Positions 44,423 through 52,516 of a stretch of DNA of 64,000 bases are shown here, piece by piece. The notes under the pieces are model-generated. The model worked only from the letters and a program-made list of their open reading frames with translations. It was not told the origin of the DNA and made no database searches. The DNA lies in the NCBI RefSeq assembly GCF_001941965.1, contig NZ_MKZO01000014.1, positions 62,001 to 126,000 on the forward strand. Direction: 5' to 3'. The position numbers and the translations under genes were made by a program. Within the stretch, counting starts at the first letter, position 1. The number at the start of each line of letters is the position of its first letter. The stretch comes from Pseudomonas putida. GTDB lineage: Bacteria; Pseudomonadota; Gammaproteobacteria; Pseudomonadales; Pseudomonadaceae.

Positions 44423-44746
44423 GATCTTTCCTTGACGTCAATTTTTGGAAAATCGAGTAGAAACAGCATCTTGGCAAACCTGTGGGTAACGGTAGCAACG
44501 AACGCCAGTTCGCCCATGACCGTCTGTCCGCTGAAAAATTCCATTACATTTACGTCACGGAACATTTGCCTGAATTCAACGTCACAAGCGCCAGAAATAA
44601 TTGAATGTCCGAAGCGTGAACAAAAAATTTTTCAATGCAGTGTGACTTCACCTGTTACTTCGGACATCAGTACAAGTAACCTGCCGCCGCGCATGACGCC
44701 CCGGCAACTTTCCTTTGCTGTTTGGGACCATAGAGAGACCGAACCC
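44423..44746. promoter_or_regulatory. Divergent regulatory gap with 10-bp inverted repeat
   Basis: This 324-bp, relatively AT-rich gap separates the sigma54 activator from the 88-residue protein gene. ATGTCCGAAG at 44605-44614 is repeated in inverse orientation as CTTCGGACAT at 44658-44667, with 43 bp between. These are candidate binding sites for the activator. No sigma54 -24/-12 pair with correct spacing was found. Confidence 0.45.
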
Positions 44747-45013
44747 ATGAACGCTCCGCTGCGTGTCAACGAAGCACTGCTGATTGCCGACCACGCCTTC
44801 GAACCCTTCCAGTGCGTTGCCTGGGATGCGCCAAACGGCACTGGCGAGCTAAGCCTTGCAGTGATTGACCGGACCAGCACCCGGATTGGCAGCAAGCAGG
44901 TGCCGAGCAGCACCTACTCGGACCCGGCACAATGGGCACACCTGATCGAGGAAGTGCGTGCCGAGCTGAGCCAGAAAGGTTACGACCTGCAGCCCTGGAC
45001 CATGCCTTCCTGA
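44747..45013 (+). CDS. Hypothetical protein, 88 aa
   Basis: An 88-residue soluble protein with start at 44747 (AGAGAGACCGAACCC upstream). Sequence MNAPLRVNEALLIADHAFEPFQCVAWDAP, then LSLAVIDRTSTRIGSKQVPSSTYSDP, then a helix WAHLIEEVRAELSQKGYDLQPW. It looks like a compact alpha/beta fold with one Cys. I do not recognise the family. Its position opposite a VpsR-like activator and the inverted repeats in the gap suggest control by that protein. A palindromic repeat that may terminate transcription lies 8 bp after the stop. Confidence 0.7.
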   Translation: MNAPLRVNEALLIADHAFEPFQCVAWDAPNGTGELSLAVIDRTSTRIGSKQVPSSTYSDPAQWAHLIEEVRAELSQKGYDLQPWTMPS

Positions 45014-45020
45014 TCCAGCT

Positions 45021-45101
45021 ACAAGCTTCAAGCTTTAAGCGGCAAGTAAGAGCAACGCGCGTTTGATCTGCTTTTTCTTGCAACTTGCAGCTTGAAGCTT
45101 G
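45021..45101. repeat. Long imperfect palindrome with CAAGCTT/AAGCTTG arms
   Basis: The arms at 45021-45053 (rich in CAAGCTTCAAGCTTTAAGC) and 45071-45101 (TTGCAACTTGCAGCTTGAAG) are complementary around a loop of roughly 17 bp. It lies between convergent stops of the 88-residue protein gene and the VWA frame, so it can serve as a two-way terminator. Similar elements occur repeatedly in Pseudomonas genomes. Confidence 0.7.
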
Positions 45102-45157
45102 CGCCGAAAGTCATCCAGAAACTTGAGGCTTATTGTCGCTGCGACACTTCACCGCCG

Positions 45158-45823
45158 TCAGCCTTCGCGCAACTCGTCGATATGCCGGTATTGTGCCTGC
45201 AAACTTTCCGCAAGCTGCCGGGCCCGTCCCAGACGGATCGGTGCACTTTCCATATCGAGCAATAAAGTGCAGCAGGGCAGCGCTTGAAGTTGTCTATCAA
45301 TCGTCAACCGTCCGTCGGTGAGCAGCAGGCATCGCTGCATTTCGCCGGGAAATTGCCGTTGCCGGCGCAACAGCCACTGTCGCGCTTCCTCCAGCGCCGC
45401 CAGCAACGGCGTACCACCTCCCGCCCCCAGCTCCGCCAGCCACGGCTGTAAAGCCGCCGAGGCTTTCAGGCCATGACGCTGCCAGCGCGGCGTGTTGCCG
45501 CTGGCCGTCAGCAAGGCCAGGCGTGCCCGGGCGCGGTAAGCCTGATCGAAGAAATGCGCCAGCACGCCCTTGGCCTTGCTCAATGCCTGGTAACGCCGGG
45601 TCGAGGCCGAAGCGTCGACAATCACCAGCCACAGTTCGGGATGCGCGGCATTGCGCTGGATCCAGCGCAGGTCGCCGCGTTGCCGTGGCCGGCCGTTAAG
45701 CAGGGTCGCCGGCCAGTCGACCTTGCCCTGCCCCGCGCTGCGCCCGCGACCACGCGGGCCCTGGTCGAGCCTGCCGGCCTTGGGCCTGGCATCCGCGCTG
45801 GCGCGGGCACGGATGCTCAGGGC
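45158..45823 (-). CDS. chlD: VWA domain of chelatase (ChlD-type), reached by -1 frameshift
   Basis: This frame lies in -1 relative to the upstream ATPase gene and has no good start of its own; the first GTG with acceptable context (45625) would cut off the conserved approach to the MIDAS motif. Reading from the slippery site gives KALSIRARASADARPKAGRLDQ, then WIQRNAAHPELWLVIVDASAST (MIDAS Asp-x-Ser-x-Ser), GGGTPLL and LLTDGR. The total frameshift product would be 552 residues (331 plus 221). VWA subunits bind the ATPase ring and CobN during cobalt insertion. Confidence 0.85.
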   Translation of the reverse strand, partial: ALSIRARASADARPKAGRLDQGPRGRGRSAGQGKVDWPATLLNGRPRQRGDLRWIQRNAAHPELWLVIVDASASTRRYQALSKAKGVLAHFFDQAYRARARLALLTASGNTPRWQRHGLKASAALQPWLAELGAGGGTPLLAALEEARQWLLRRQRQFPGEMQRCLLLTDGRLTIDRQLQALPCCTLLLDMESAPIRLGRARQLAESLQAQYRHIDELREG

Positions 45824-45846
45824 TTTTTTGGCCAGGTCGGGACCTC
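45789..45846 (-). promoter_or_regulatory. Programmed -1 frameshift signal in the chelatase gene
   Basis: Reading on the minus strand: an SD-like GAGGT at 45846-45842, then the slippery heptamer A-AAA-AAG at 45829-45823 in the ATPase frame, then a 6-nt spacer holding the in-frame stop TGA (45819-45817), then a stem-loop GCATCCG / CGGATGC at 45816-45810 and 45795-45789, with a further CGC/GCG pairing inside. All three elements of a dnaX-type signal are in place and the shift enters exactly the VWA frame. Confidence 0.85.
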
Positions 45847-46815
45847 GCGCCGGGCCCCGGTGGCCACTGGCTGGGCCGGCATTTCACCCCACTGCCCGGC
45901 TTGCGCTGGCGGCGATGGCTGCGCCTGGCCGTTCGCTGGTGCCGGTGGCTGGCTGCCAGCGGACGGTTCCTGGCGACGATGACGCAGGGCGAACTCGGCC
46001 ACCGCCTCGATATCCGCGTCCTCGATCCGCTCGCCACCCCGCCAGGCCGCATGGGCCCGGGCGGCACGCCACCAAACCAGGTCGGCGCGCAGACCATCCA
46101 CGCCGGCAGCGAAGCAACGTTCGGTGATCAGGGCGAGGGAGCGATCGTCCAGTTCGATGCTTGCCAGGCGCTGGCGAGCGTTCTGGCAGCGCTGGCGCAG
46201 CGCGGCCTGGGCCGGCGCCCAGTCGGCAAGGAAGCCGGCGGGATCGCTGTCGAAGGCCAGGCGCCGACGCAGGATCTGCCCCCGGGCCTCGGGCAGCGGC
46301 TGTCCGTGCAGGGCCACATTGAGACCGAAACGGTCGAGCAACTGCGGACGCAGCTCACCTTCTTCCGGGTTCATCGTGCCGATCAGCACGAAACGCGCAC
46401 TGTGCCGATGGGACACACCATCACGCTCGATCCGGTTGGTACCACTGGCAGCCACATCCAGCAGCAGGTCCACCAGGTGATCGGCCAGTAGGTTGACCTC
46501 GTCGACATACAGCACGCCGCCATCGGCCTTGGCCAGCACGCCCGGGGAGAACTGCGCCCGGCCCTGGCCCAGCGCGGCATCCAGGTCGAGGGTGCCGACC
46601 AGGCGCTCCTCGGTAGCGCCCAAGGGCAAGGTCACGAACGGCCCCTCGCCGAGCAGGTCCGCCAGGCCACGGGCCAGCGTACTCTTGGCCATGCCCCGTG
46701 GCCCCTCGATCAGCACGCCGCCGATCTTCGGGTCGATGGCGGTCAGGCACAAGGCCAGTTTCAGGTCCTCGGCGCCGACCACCGCCGCCAGGGGAAAGTG
46801 CACGGGTTCAGTCAT
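45817..46815 (-). CDS. chlI: MoxR/ChlI-type chelatase ATPase, zero-frame product
   Basis: A 332-residue AAA+ ATPase if translation stops in frame. Walker A GPRGMAKST (about 37-45), Walker B LYVDEVNLL, and sensor-like GTMNPEEGELRPQLLDRFGLNV mark it as a magnesium/cobalt chelatase I subunit. The C-terminal tail is Pro/Gln/Ala-rich and ends in PTWPKKP over the slippery site. The start at 46815 lies 1 bp after the cobN stop, so it is co-translated with cobN. Together with the VWA product it would power cobalt insertion by CobN. Confidence 0.9.
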   Translation of the reverse strand: MTEPVHFPLAAVVGAEDLKLALCLTAIDPKIGGVLIEGPRGMAKSTLARGLADLLGEGPFVTLPLGATEERLVGTLDLDAALGQGRAQFSPGVLAKADGGVLYVDEVNLLADHLVDLLLDVAASGTNRIERDGVSHRHSARFVLIGTMNPEEGELRPQLLDRFGLNVALHGQPLPEARGQILRRRLAFDSDPAGFLADWAPAQAALRQRCQNARQRLASIELDDRSLALITERCFAAGVDGLRADLVWWRAARAHAAWRGGERIEDADIEAVAEFALRHRRQEPSAGSQPPAPANGQAQPSPPAQAGQWGEMPAQPVATGARREVPTWPKKP

Positions 46816-46816
46816 T

Positions 46817-49800
46817 TCAAGCCTCTTCCTCACCGTCCAGCAGTTGCTCTTCCAGGGCTTCACGATAATCCCCCGGTTCCTGCCAGAGGCCGCGCTGCTG
46901 GGCCTCGATCAGGCGCTCGGTGATATCGCGCAAGGCCTCGGGGTTGTGCTGGCGGATGAATTCGCGGGTCGCCGGGTCGAGCACATAGGCATCGGCCAGC
47001 GACTGGTAATGATGGTCATCGATCAAATGGGTGGTGGCGTCGAAGGCGAACAGGTTGTCCACCGTCGCCGCCAGCTCGAAGGCGCCCTTGTAGCCATGGC
47101 GCTTGACCCCGTCGATCCACTTGGGATTCAGGGCGCGGGCACGGATCACCCGGTTCAGTTCTTCCTTCAGGGTGCGGATGCGTGGGCGCTCCGGCTGACT
47201 GTGGTCGCCGTGGTAGCTGGCGACGCCCTGCCCGCCCAGGGTTTCCACCGCCGCGAGCATGCCGCCCTGGAACTGGTAATAGTCATTGGAATCGAGCAGG
47301 TCGTGCTCGTGGTTGTCCTGGTTCTGCAGCACGGCCTGCATCCGGCCCAGGCGCCTGGCGAAATGCCCGCGGGCCTCGGTGCCGTCGTCGGCGCCGCCAT
47401 AGGCATAGCCGCCATGGTTGAGATAGACCTCGGCCAGGTCCTCGCGGCTGTGCCACAGGCGCCCGTCGATAGCATTCTGCACCCCTGCACCATAGGCGCC
47501 CGGCTTGGAGCCGAACACCCGCCAGCCGGCCTGACGCCGCGCCTGGTCTTCATCCAGGCCGCTGGCCAGCAGTTCGGCGCGCTCGCTGCGCACCCGGGCG
47601 GCCAGGGGGTTCATGTCGTCCGGCTCGTCCAGCGCCGCCACCGCCTGCACCGCCGCATCGAACAGCTTGATCAGGTTGCCGAAGGCGTCACGGAAGAACC
47701 CGGAGACGCGCAGGGTCACATCGACCCGTGGCCGGTCCAGCAGGCTCAGGGGCAGGATCTCGAAGTCGTCGACCCGATGGCTGCCCGCCGCCCACACCGG
47801 GCGCACGCCCATGAGGGCCATGGCCTGGGCGATATCGTCGCCGCCGGTGCGCATCGTCGCCGTACCCCAGACCGACAGGCCAAGCTGGCGCAAATGGTCG
47901 CCGTGGTCCTGCAAGTGACGTTCGAGAATCAGGCTGGCCGAGGTGAACCCCAGGCGCCAGGCAGTGGCCGTGGGCAGGTTGCGCACATCGACGGTGTAGA
48001 AGTTGCGTCCGGTAGGCAGCACATCGAGTCGCCCGCGACTCGGCGCGCCACTGGGGCCAGCCGGGACGAAACAGCCTTCGAGGACGGACAGCACGCCGTG
48101 CATTTCCGCTGCGCCGCAACTGTCCAGCTGTGGTGCGACGCGCTCGGCCAGGGCTTCGAGCACGGCGCGCACGTCATCCCACTGTGGCGCGTCCGGCAAG
48201 ACCGAATCACCGGCCAGGGTCTGCTCGATCAACTGCACCGAAAGGACTTCCAGGCGTTCGCGGGTATCCCCGGCGGTGCGCCACGGGCCGCATTCGAGGT
48301 CCGCCAGCAATGCCGGTCGCGGCCCCTGCCAGGGTTCGCCCAATTCGCAATCCAGCGGATCGAAGCCCAGCAGCATGGCCCGGGCCAGCGCCCGTGGCAG
48401 GCTGGCATTGGCGCCACGGCCATCGCCGCGAGCCACACGCAACAACGCCGCCAGCGTATCGAGGCGCAGGCGCCCCGTGGGCGACTCGCCGAACACATGC
48501 AGGCCATCGCGGATCTGCGATTCCTTGAGGTCGCACAGGTAGGTGTCCAGACGCGGCAGCCACACCGCCGCATCGTCCAGCGCGCCGTCCAGTTGCAGCT
48601 CGCGGTCGATATGGTTGTCGCGCACCAGTTGCAGGATTTCTTTCTGCAATTCCACGGCGCGGCGCGGGTCCAGCAGTTGCGCCTCGTAGTATTCGTCGGC
48701 CAGGCGCTCCAGGTTGCGCAGCGGGCCGTAGGTCTCGGCGCGGGTCAGCGGTGGCATCAGGTGGTCGATGATCACCGCCTGGGTGCGGCGCTTGGCCTGG
48801 GCGCCCTCGCCCGGGTCGTTGACGATAAAGGGGTAGATATTCGGCAGCGGCCCGATCAGCGCATCCGGCCAGCACTGCGCCGACAGCCCGACGCCCTTGC
48901 CCGGCAGCCATTCCAGGTTGCCGTGCTTGCCGACATGAATCAGCGCATCGGCGGCAAAGCCATGGCGCAGCCAGAAATAGAAAGCCAGGTAGCCATGGGG
49001 CGGGACCAGGTCGGGGTCGTGGTACACCGCGCTCTGGTCGAGCTGGTAGCCACGGGCCGGCTGGATGCCGACGAAGGTCAGGCCCAGGCGCAGGCCGGCA
49101 ATCATCATCCGTCCGCCACGGAACATCGGGTCCTGCGCCGGCTCGCCCCAGCGCTCGCGCACTGCCTGCTGGTTGGCCTCGGGCAATTGCGCGAAGGCCG
49201 CCAGGTAGTCGTCCAGGGCCATGCTTTGCATGCACGGGCGCTGGTCGAGGCTGTCGAGGTCGTTGCTGACGCCGCCGAGCAGGTCGTGGATCAACCGGGT
49301 GCCGCTGTCCGGCAGGTCGCCCACCGGGTAATCCTGTAGTTTCAAGGCCCGCAGGATATTCAGTGCCGCCGCCGGGGTGTCGAGGCCGACGCCGTTGCCG
49401 ATGCGGCCATCCCGGGTCGGGTAGTTGGCCAGCACCAGGGCCACGCGCTTCTGCTGATTCGGCAGGCGTGCCAGCTCGCACCAGCGCCGCGCCAGTTCGG
49501 CGACGAAGTCCATGCGCTCGGGCTGCGGCCGGTAGCAGACCACATCGGACTGGCTGCGCTCGCTGCGCCAAGCCAGGTCCTTGAAGCTGATCGGCCGGGT
49601 GATGATGCGTCCGTCCAGTTCCGGCAAGGCGATATGCATGGCCAGGTCGCGGGCACCGAGGCCCTGCTCGCTGGCCTGCCAGCCGGGTTCGTTGTCCTGG
49701 GCGCAGATCGCCTGCAGCACCGGGATATCCCGGCGGAACGGGCGCAGGTGCGGCTGTTCCGGGCTGGACTGGGCGAAACCGGTGGTATTGATGATCAGCG

Positions 49801-50578
49801 CGGCAGCGGTTTCGTCCAGCCAGTCCTCGACCTGGGCCAGGCAGCCGGCCTCCTTGAGGCTGGCCACGGCGATCGGCAGCGGATTCAGCCCGGCGCCTTG
49901 CAGCCGCTCGCAGAACACATCGATAAAGCCAGTGTTCGCCGCCTGCAGATGGGAGCGGTAGAACAGGATCGGCACCACAGGTCGCCCAACATGCCAATCA
50001 GCGCGCCAGTGGCCCATTCCGGCCTCGGCATGGCGCGGGTGGTACAGGCTGGTACGCGGCAGTTGCCGTGGCTCGTCCCAGCGGTAATCGCGCCCCAGCC
50101 AGGTATTGGCGAGGCAATTGAACAGGTTCAGGGCATTGGCCTTGCCGCCCTGGCGCAGGAAGTGCCAGAGGCGCTCGGCCTGCTCGGCAGCGACGTTGCC
50201 CAGGCTGCTCAGCTCCGGGTCCGGGCGGTCGTCACCCGGCACCAGGATCAGCTTCACGCCACGGGCCGCCAGCTCGACCAGCTGCTCGACGCCATAGCGC
50301 CAATAGCCGATGCCGCCATGCAGCGACACCAGGATCACCTTGGCATGGCGCAGCACCTCGTCGACATACAGGTCGACCGAGGCGTGGTTCTGCACCTGCA
50401 TGGGGTTGGCCAGGCGCAGGCTGGGGTAATCCTCCGGCAGCTCGCGGGCAGTTTCCGCCAGCAGCGCCAGGTGCGAATCACCGCTGCAGAGAATCACCAG
50501 CTCGGCCGGGGTCTGGCCGAGGTCGGCAATGCTGTCGTCGGGCACGAAGCCGCCGGGCTGGGTCCGCAGCAGGTGCAT
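46817..50578 (-). CDS. cobN: Cobaltochelatase subunit CobN
   Basis: A 1253-residue protein, full length for CobN, the large subunit that holds hydrogenobyrinic acid a,c-diamide for cobalt insertion. Conserved segments include VSLHGGIGYWRYGVEQL, NYPTRDGRIGNGVGLDTP, VGKHGNLEWLPGKGVGLS, WGTATMRTGGDDIAQAMALMGV and YAYGGADDGTEARGHFARRL. It starts 3 bp after the cobW-like stop (50582) and is followed by the ATPase gene with 1 bp between. The three genes are read from the minus-strand cobalamin riboswitch. Confidence 0.96.
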   Translation of the reverse strand: MHLLRTQPGGFVPDDSIADLGQTPAELVILCSGDSHLALLAETARELPEDYPSLRLANPMQVQNHASVDLYVDEVLRHAKVILVSLHGGIGYWRYGVEQLVELAARGVKLILVPGDDRPDPELSSLGNVAAEQAERLWHFLRQGGKANALNLFNCLANTWLGRDYRWDEPRQLPRTSLYHPRHAEAGMGHWRADWHVGRPVVPILFYRSHLQAANTGFIDVFCERLQGAGLNPLPIAVASLKEAGCLAQVEDWLDETAAALIINTTGFAQSSPEQPHLRPFRRDIPVLQAICAQDNEPGWQASEQGLGARDLAMHIALPELDGRIITRPISFKDLAWRSERSQSDVVCYRPQPERMDFVAELARRWCELARLPNQQKRVALVLANYPTRDGRIGNGVGLDTPAAALNILRALKLQDYPVGDLPDSGTRLIHDLLGGVSNDLDSLDQRPCMQSMALDDYLAAFAQLPEANQQAVRERWGEPAQDPMFRGGRMMIAGLRLGLTFVGIQPARGYQLDQSAVYHDPDLVPPHGYLAFYFWLRHGFAADALIHVGKHGNLEWLPGKGVGLSAQCWPDALIGPLPNIYPFIVNDPGEGAQAKRRTQAVIIDHLMPPLTRAETYGPLRNLERLADEYYEAQLLDPRRAVELQKEILQLVRDNHIDRELQLDGALDDAAVWLPRLDTYLCDLKESQIRDGLHVFGESPTGRLRLDTLAALLRVARGDGRGANASLPRALARAMLLGFDPLDCELGEPWQGPRPALLADLECGPWRTAGDTRERLEVLSVQLIEQTLAGDSVLPDAPQWDDVRAVLEALAERVAPQLDSCGAAEMHGVLSVLEGCFVPAGPSGAPSRGRLDVLPTGRNFYTVDVRNLPTATAWRLGFTSASLILERHLQDHGDHLRQLGLSVWGTATMRTGGDDIAQAMALMGVRPVWAAGSHRVDDFEILPLSLLDRPRVDVTLRVSGFFRDAFGNLIKLFDAAVQAVAALDEPDDMNPLAARVRSERAELLASGLDEDQARRQAGWRVFGSKPGAYGAGVQNAIDGRLWHSREDLAEVYLNHGGYAYGGADDGTEARGHFARRLGRMQAVLQNQDNHEHDLLDSNDYYQFQGGMLAAVETLGGQGVASYHGDHSQPERPRIRTLKEELNRVIRARALNPKWIDGVKRHGYKGAFELAATVDNLFAFDATTHLIDDHHYQSLADAYVLDPATREFIRQHNPEALRDITERLIEAQQRGLWQEPGDYREALEEQLLDGEEEA

Positions 50579-50581
50579 GGA

Positions 50582-51652
50582 TCAGGCGCCCAGGGCAGCG
50601 CGCAGGCGTGCTTCCAGAGCAGCGGCATCCAGGTCCTGGCCGATCAGCACCAGGCGGGTGATGCGCGCTTCGTCGCTGCGCCAGGCGCGGTCGAAGTGCT
50701 TGTCGAAACGGGTACCCACGCCCTGGATCAGCAGGCGCATCGGTTTGCCTGGGATGGCCGCGAAACCCTTGACCCGCAGGATGCCGGTGTCGGTGACCAG
50801 TTGGGTCAGGGCATCCAGCAACAGGCTTTCGTCGGCTTCCGGCAGGTCGAGGGAGATGGAGTCGAAGGCGTCGTGGTCGTGATCGTCGTGGTCATCGTCG
50901 CCGTCATGGTGCGAATCGTGGTGGGTGCGGCGGCCGTCGATATGGGCCTCCGACTCGGCACCCAGGCCCAGCAGCACTTCCAGCGGCAGCACACCCTTGC
51001 TGGCTTCGACCACCTTGACCGCTGGCGGCAGTTCTTCCTCGACCTCGGCGCGCACGGCGGCCAGGGCTTCAGGGGCGATCTGGTCGCACTTGTTGAGGAT
51101 CACCAGGTCGGCGCTGGCCAGTTGGTCAGCGAACAGTTCGTGCAACGGCGATTCGTGGTCCAGGTTCGGGTCCAGCTTGCGCTGGGCGTCGACCTGCTCC
51201 GGGAAGGCGGCGAAGGTGCCGGCGGCCACGGCCGGGCTGTCGACCACGGTGATCACCGCGTCGACGGTGCAGGCGTTGCGGATTTCCGGCCATTGGAAGG
51301 CCTGGACCAGGGGCTTGGGCAGGGCCAGGCCGCTGGTTTCGATAAGGATCTGGTCCAGATCGCCGCGGCGCGCCACCAGCTCGCGCATCACCGGGAAGAA
51401 CTCTTCCTGCACGGTACAGCACAGGCAACCGTTGGCCAGCTCGTAGACGCGGCCGTTGGCCTCTTCCTCGGTGCAGCCGATGCTGCATTGCTTGAGGATC
51501 TCGCCATCGATGCCCAGCTCGCCGAATTCGTTGACGATCACCGCGATGCGGCGGCCATTGGCGTTGTCCAGCATATGGCGCAGCAGGGTGGTTTTGCCCG
51601 AGCCGAGAAAGCCGGTGACGATGGTAACGGGGAGTTTGGCCAGTGTTTTCAT
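50582..51652 (-). CDS. cobW: CobW-type metal-binding GTPase
   Basis: A 356-residue P-loop GTPase of the COG0523 family. Walker A GFLGSGKTT near the N-terminus, the metal motif NGCLCCTV (Cys-x-Cys-Cys), and NKCD for guanine binding are intact. A His/Asp-rich loop (HHDSHHDGDDDHDDHDHD) in the middle could hold metal ions. The CobW_C domain follows (LRVKGFAAIPGKPMRLLIQGVG). CobW is thought to deliver cobalt in the aerobic B12 pathway. The start at 51652 follows a cobalamin riboswitch; the longer frame would translate the riboswitch itself. Confidence 0.93.
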   Translation of the reverse strand: MKTLAKLPVTIVTGFLGSGKTTLLRHMLDNANGRRIAVIVNEFGELGIDGEILKQCSIGCTEEEANGRVYELANGCLCCTVQEEFFPVMRELVARRGDLDQILIETSGLALPKPLVQAFQWPEIRNACTVDAVITVVDSPAVAAGTFAAFPEQVDAQRKLDPNLDHESPLHELFADQLASADLVILNKCDQIAPEALAAVRAEVEEELPPAVKVVEASKGVLPLEVLLGLGAESEAHIDGRRTHHDSHHDGDDDHDDHDHDAFDSISLDLPEADESLLLDALTQLVTDTGILRVKGFAAIPGKPMRLLIQGVGTRFDKHFDRAWRSDEARITRLVLIGQDLDAAALEARLRAALGA

Positions 51653-51764
51653 GTCGGATGCCCTTGGCAGCATGGCGGGCATGGGGGACGGAGGCCAGGA
51701 ACCGTGCGGTCTGGACGCGTTCGCCACCGGATCACCCCGCCCGGTTAATGTGGAAGCTGGTCGA

Positions 51765-51940
51765 GGCAGGTCTCCTGGCTTGCGCCGTGTCCTCGGGACG
51801 CCATCGACGCCTTCCCGCCCTTTATGCTCGGCAGTGGCACTGGTCGATGGACTCGGCACTTACAGTTGCGGGGGCAGCCGCGGCTTGCCGCGTTCCCGTC
51901 TTAGCTCCGACCCGCGTCGGAGAACCTCGAACCGGCAAGG
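51765..51940 (-). promoter_or_regulatory. Cobalamin riboswitch, cobW-cobN-chelatase operon
   Basis: On the minus strand the conserved core GCTGCCCCCGCAACTGTAAG lies at 51878-51859, followed by CACTG and GGGAAGG segments and the B12 box AGCCAGGAGACCTGCC at 51780-51765. It ends 112 bp before the cobW ATG. It should repress the operon when adenosylcobalamin is plentiful. Confidence 0.95.
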
Positions 51941-52017
51941 CTACGCAGTGCCCGGAAGCCGGTCAACCGCTGTATTGACGGATGTCAACGCGCGTGATTA
52001 CCTAGCGCGATTCGTTT

Positions 52018-52203
52018 GGGTGCCTTTTTTATTACAAAAGGTGAAACGGGAAACCGGTGCGCTGTGACCGTCAGGTCCAGTCATTCCGGTGCTGCCCCCG
52101 CAACGGTAAGCAAGGAAAGCGTCTGATCCACTGTGCCAGCAGTCCGGCATGGGAAGGAGACGCCTCGGCCCACAGCCCCCTGCAAGCCCGGAGACCGGCC
52201 CAT
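52018..52203 (+). promoter_or_regulatory. Cobalamin riboswitch, cbtB-cbtA-cobE-cobM operon
   Basis: Plus-strand elements are GGTGAAACGGGAAACCGGTG (from 52040), core GCTGCCCCCGCAACGGTAAG at 52091-52110, CACTGTGCC, GGGAAGG at 52151-52157 and the B12 box AAGCCCGGAGACCGGCCC at 52184-52201. A strong 8-bp hairpin (ACGCCTGG / CCAGGCGT, 52245-52271) lies between it and cbtB and may be its expression platform. Confidence 0.93.
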
Positions 52204-52317
52204 GACAGATTTGACCAAACCCGCGGTGGGCGGGCGACGTTGCAACGCCTGGGTGCCCCGCATCCAGGCGTTCTTCGCGCTTGCCTGTTGCCCGAACAAC
52301 ACCAAGAGGAAAGCGCC

Positions 52318-52506
52318 ATGCCCGTCATCAGTACCGCCAGCCACGCCAGCAGCACCTCCACCACCCTCAGCCAGCGCATCGTCGCGGCCGTCAGCGCTTC
52401 GGTACTGGGCCTGTGCCTGGTCTACTTCGCCGGTTTCTCGCATATCGAAGCGGTGCACAACGCCGCCCACGACACCCGCCACAGCGCCGCCTTCCCCTGC
52501 CACTGA
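52318..52506 (+). CDS. cbtB: Cobalt transporter subunit CbtB
   Basis: A 62-residue protein with a single membrane helix (RIVAAVSASVLGLCLVYFAGFS) and the conserved metal-binding C-terminus HNAAHDTRHSAAFPCH. With CbtA it forms a cobalt uptake system that is typically under B12 riboswitch control, as here. AGAGGAAAGCGCC precedes the ATG. The cbtA start is 10 bp after its stop. Confidence 0.95.
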   Translation: MPVISTASHASSTSTTLSQRIVAAVSASVLGLCLVYFAGFSHIEAVHNAAHDTRHSAAFPCH

Positions 52507-52516
52507 GGCCCGACCC

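Noticed and set aside
44703..44719. Possible sigma54 promoter (CGGCAA...TTTGCT) before the 88-residue protein gene
   Set aside because: The GG and GC elements are 14 bp apart instead of 12, so it does not fit the -24/-12 spacing.
45158..45625. VWA gene starting independently at GTG 45625
   Set aside because: This start falls directly on the MIDAS strand and removes conserved residues upstream; the frameshift explains the frame better.
51660..51859. N-terminal extension of CobW to 51859
   Set aside because: It would translate the cobalamin riboswitch; the P-loop start at 51652 is the normal N-terminus.
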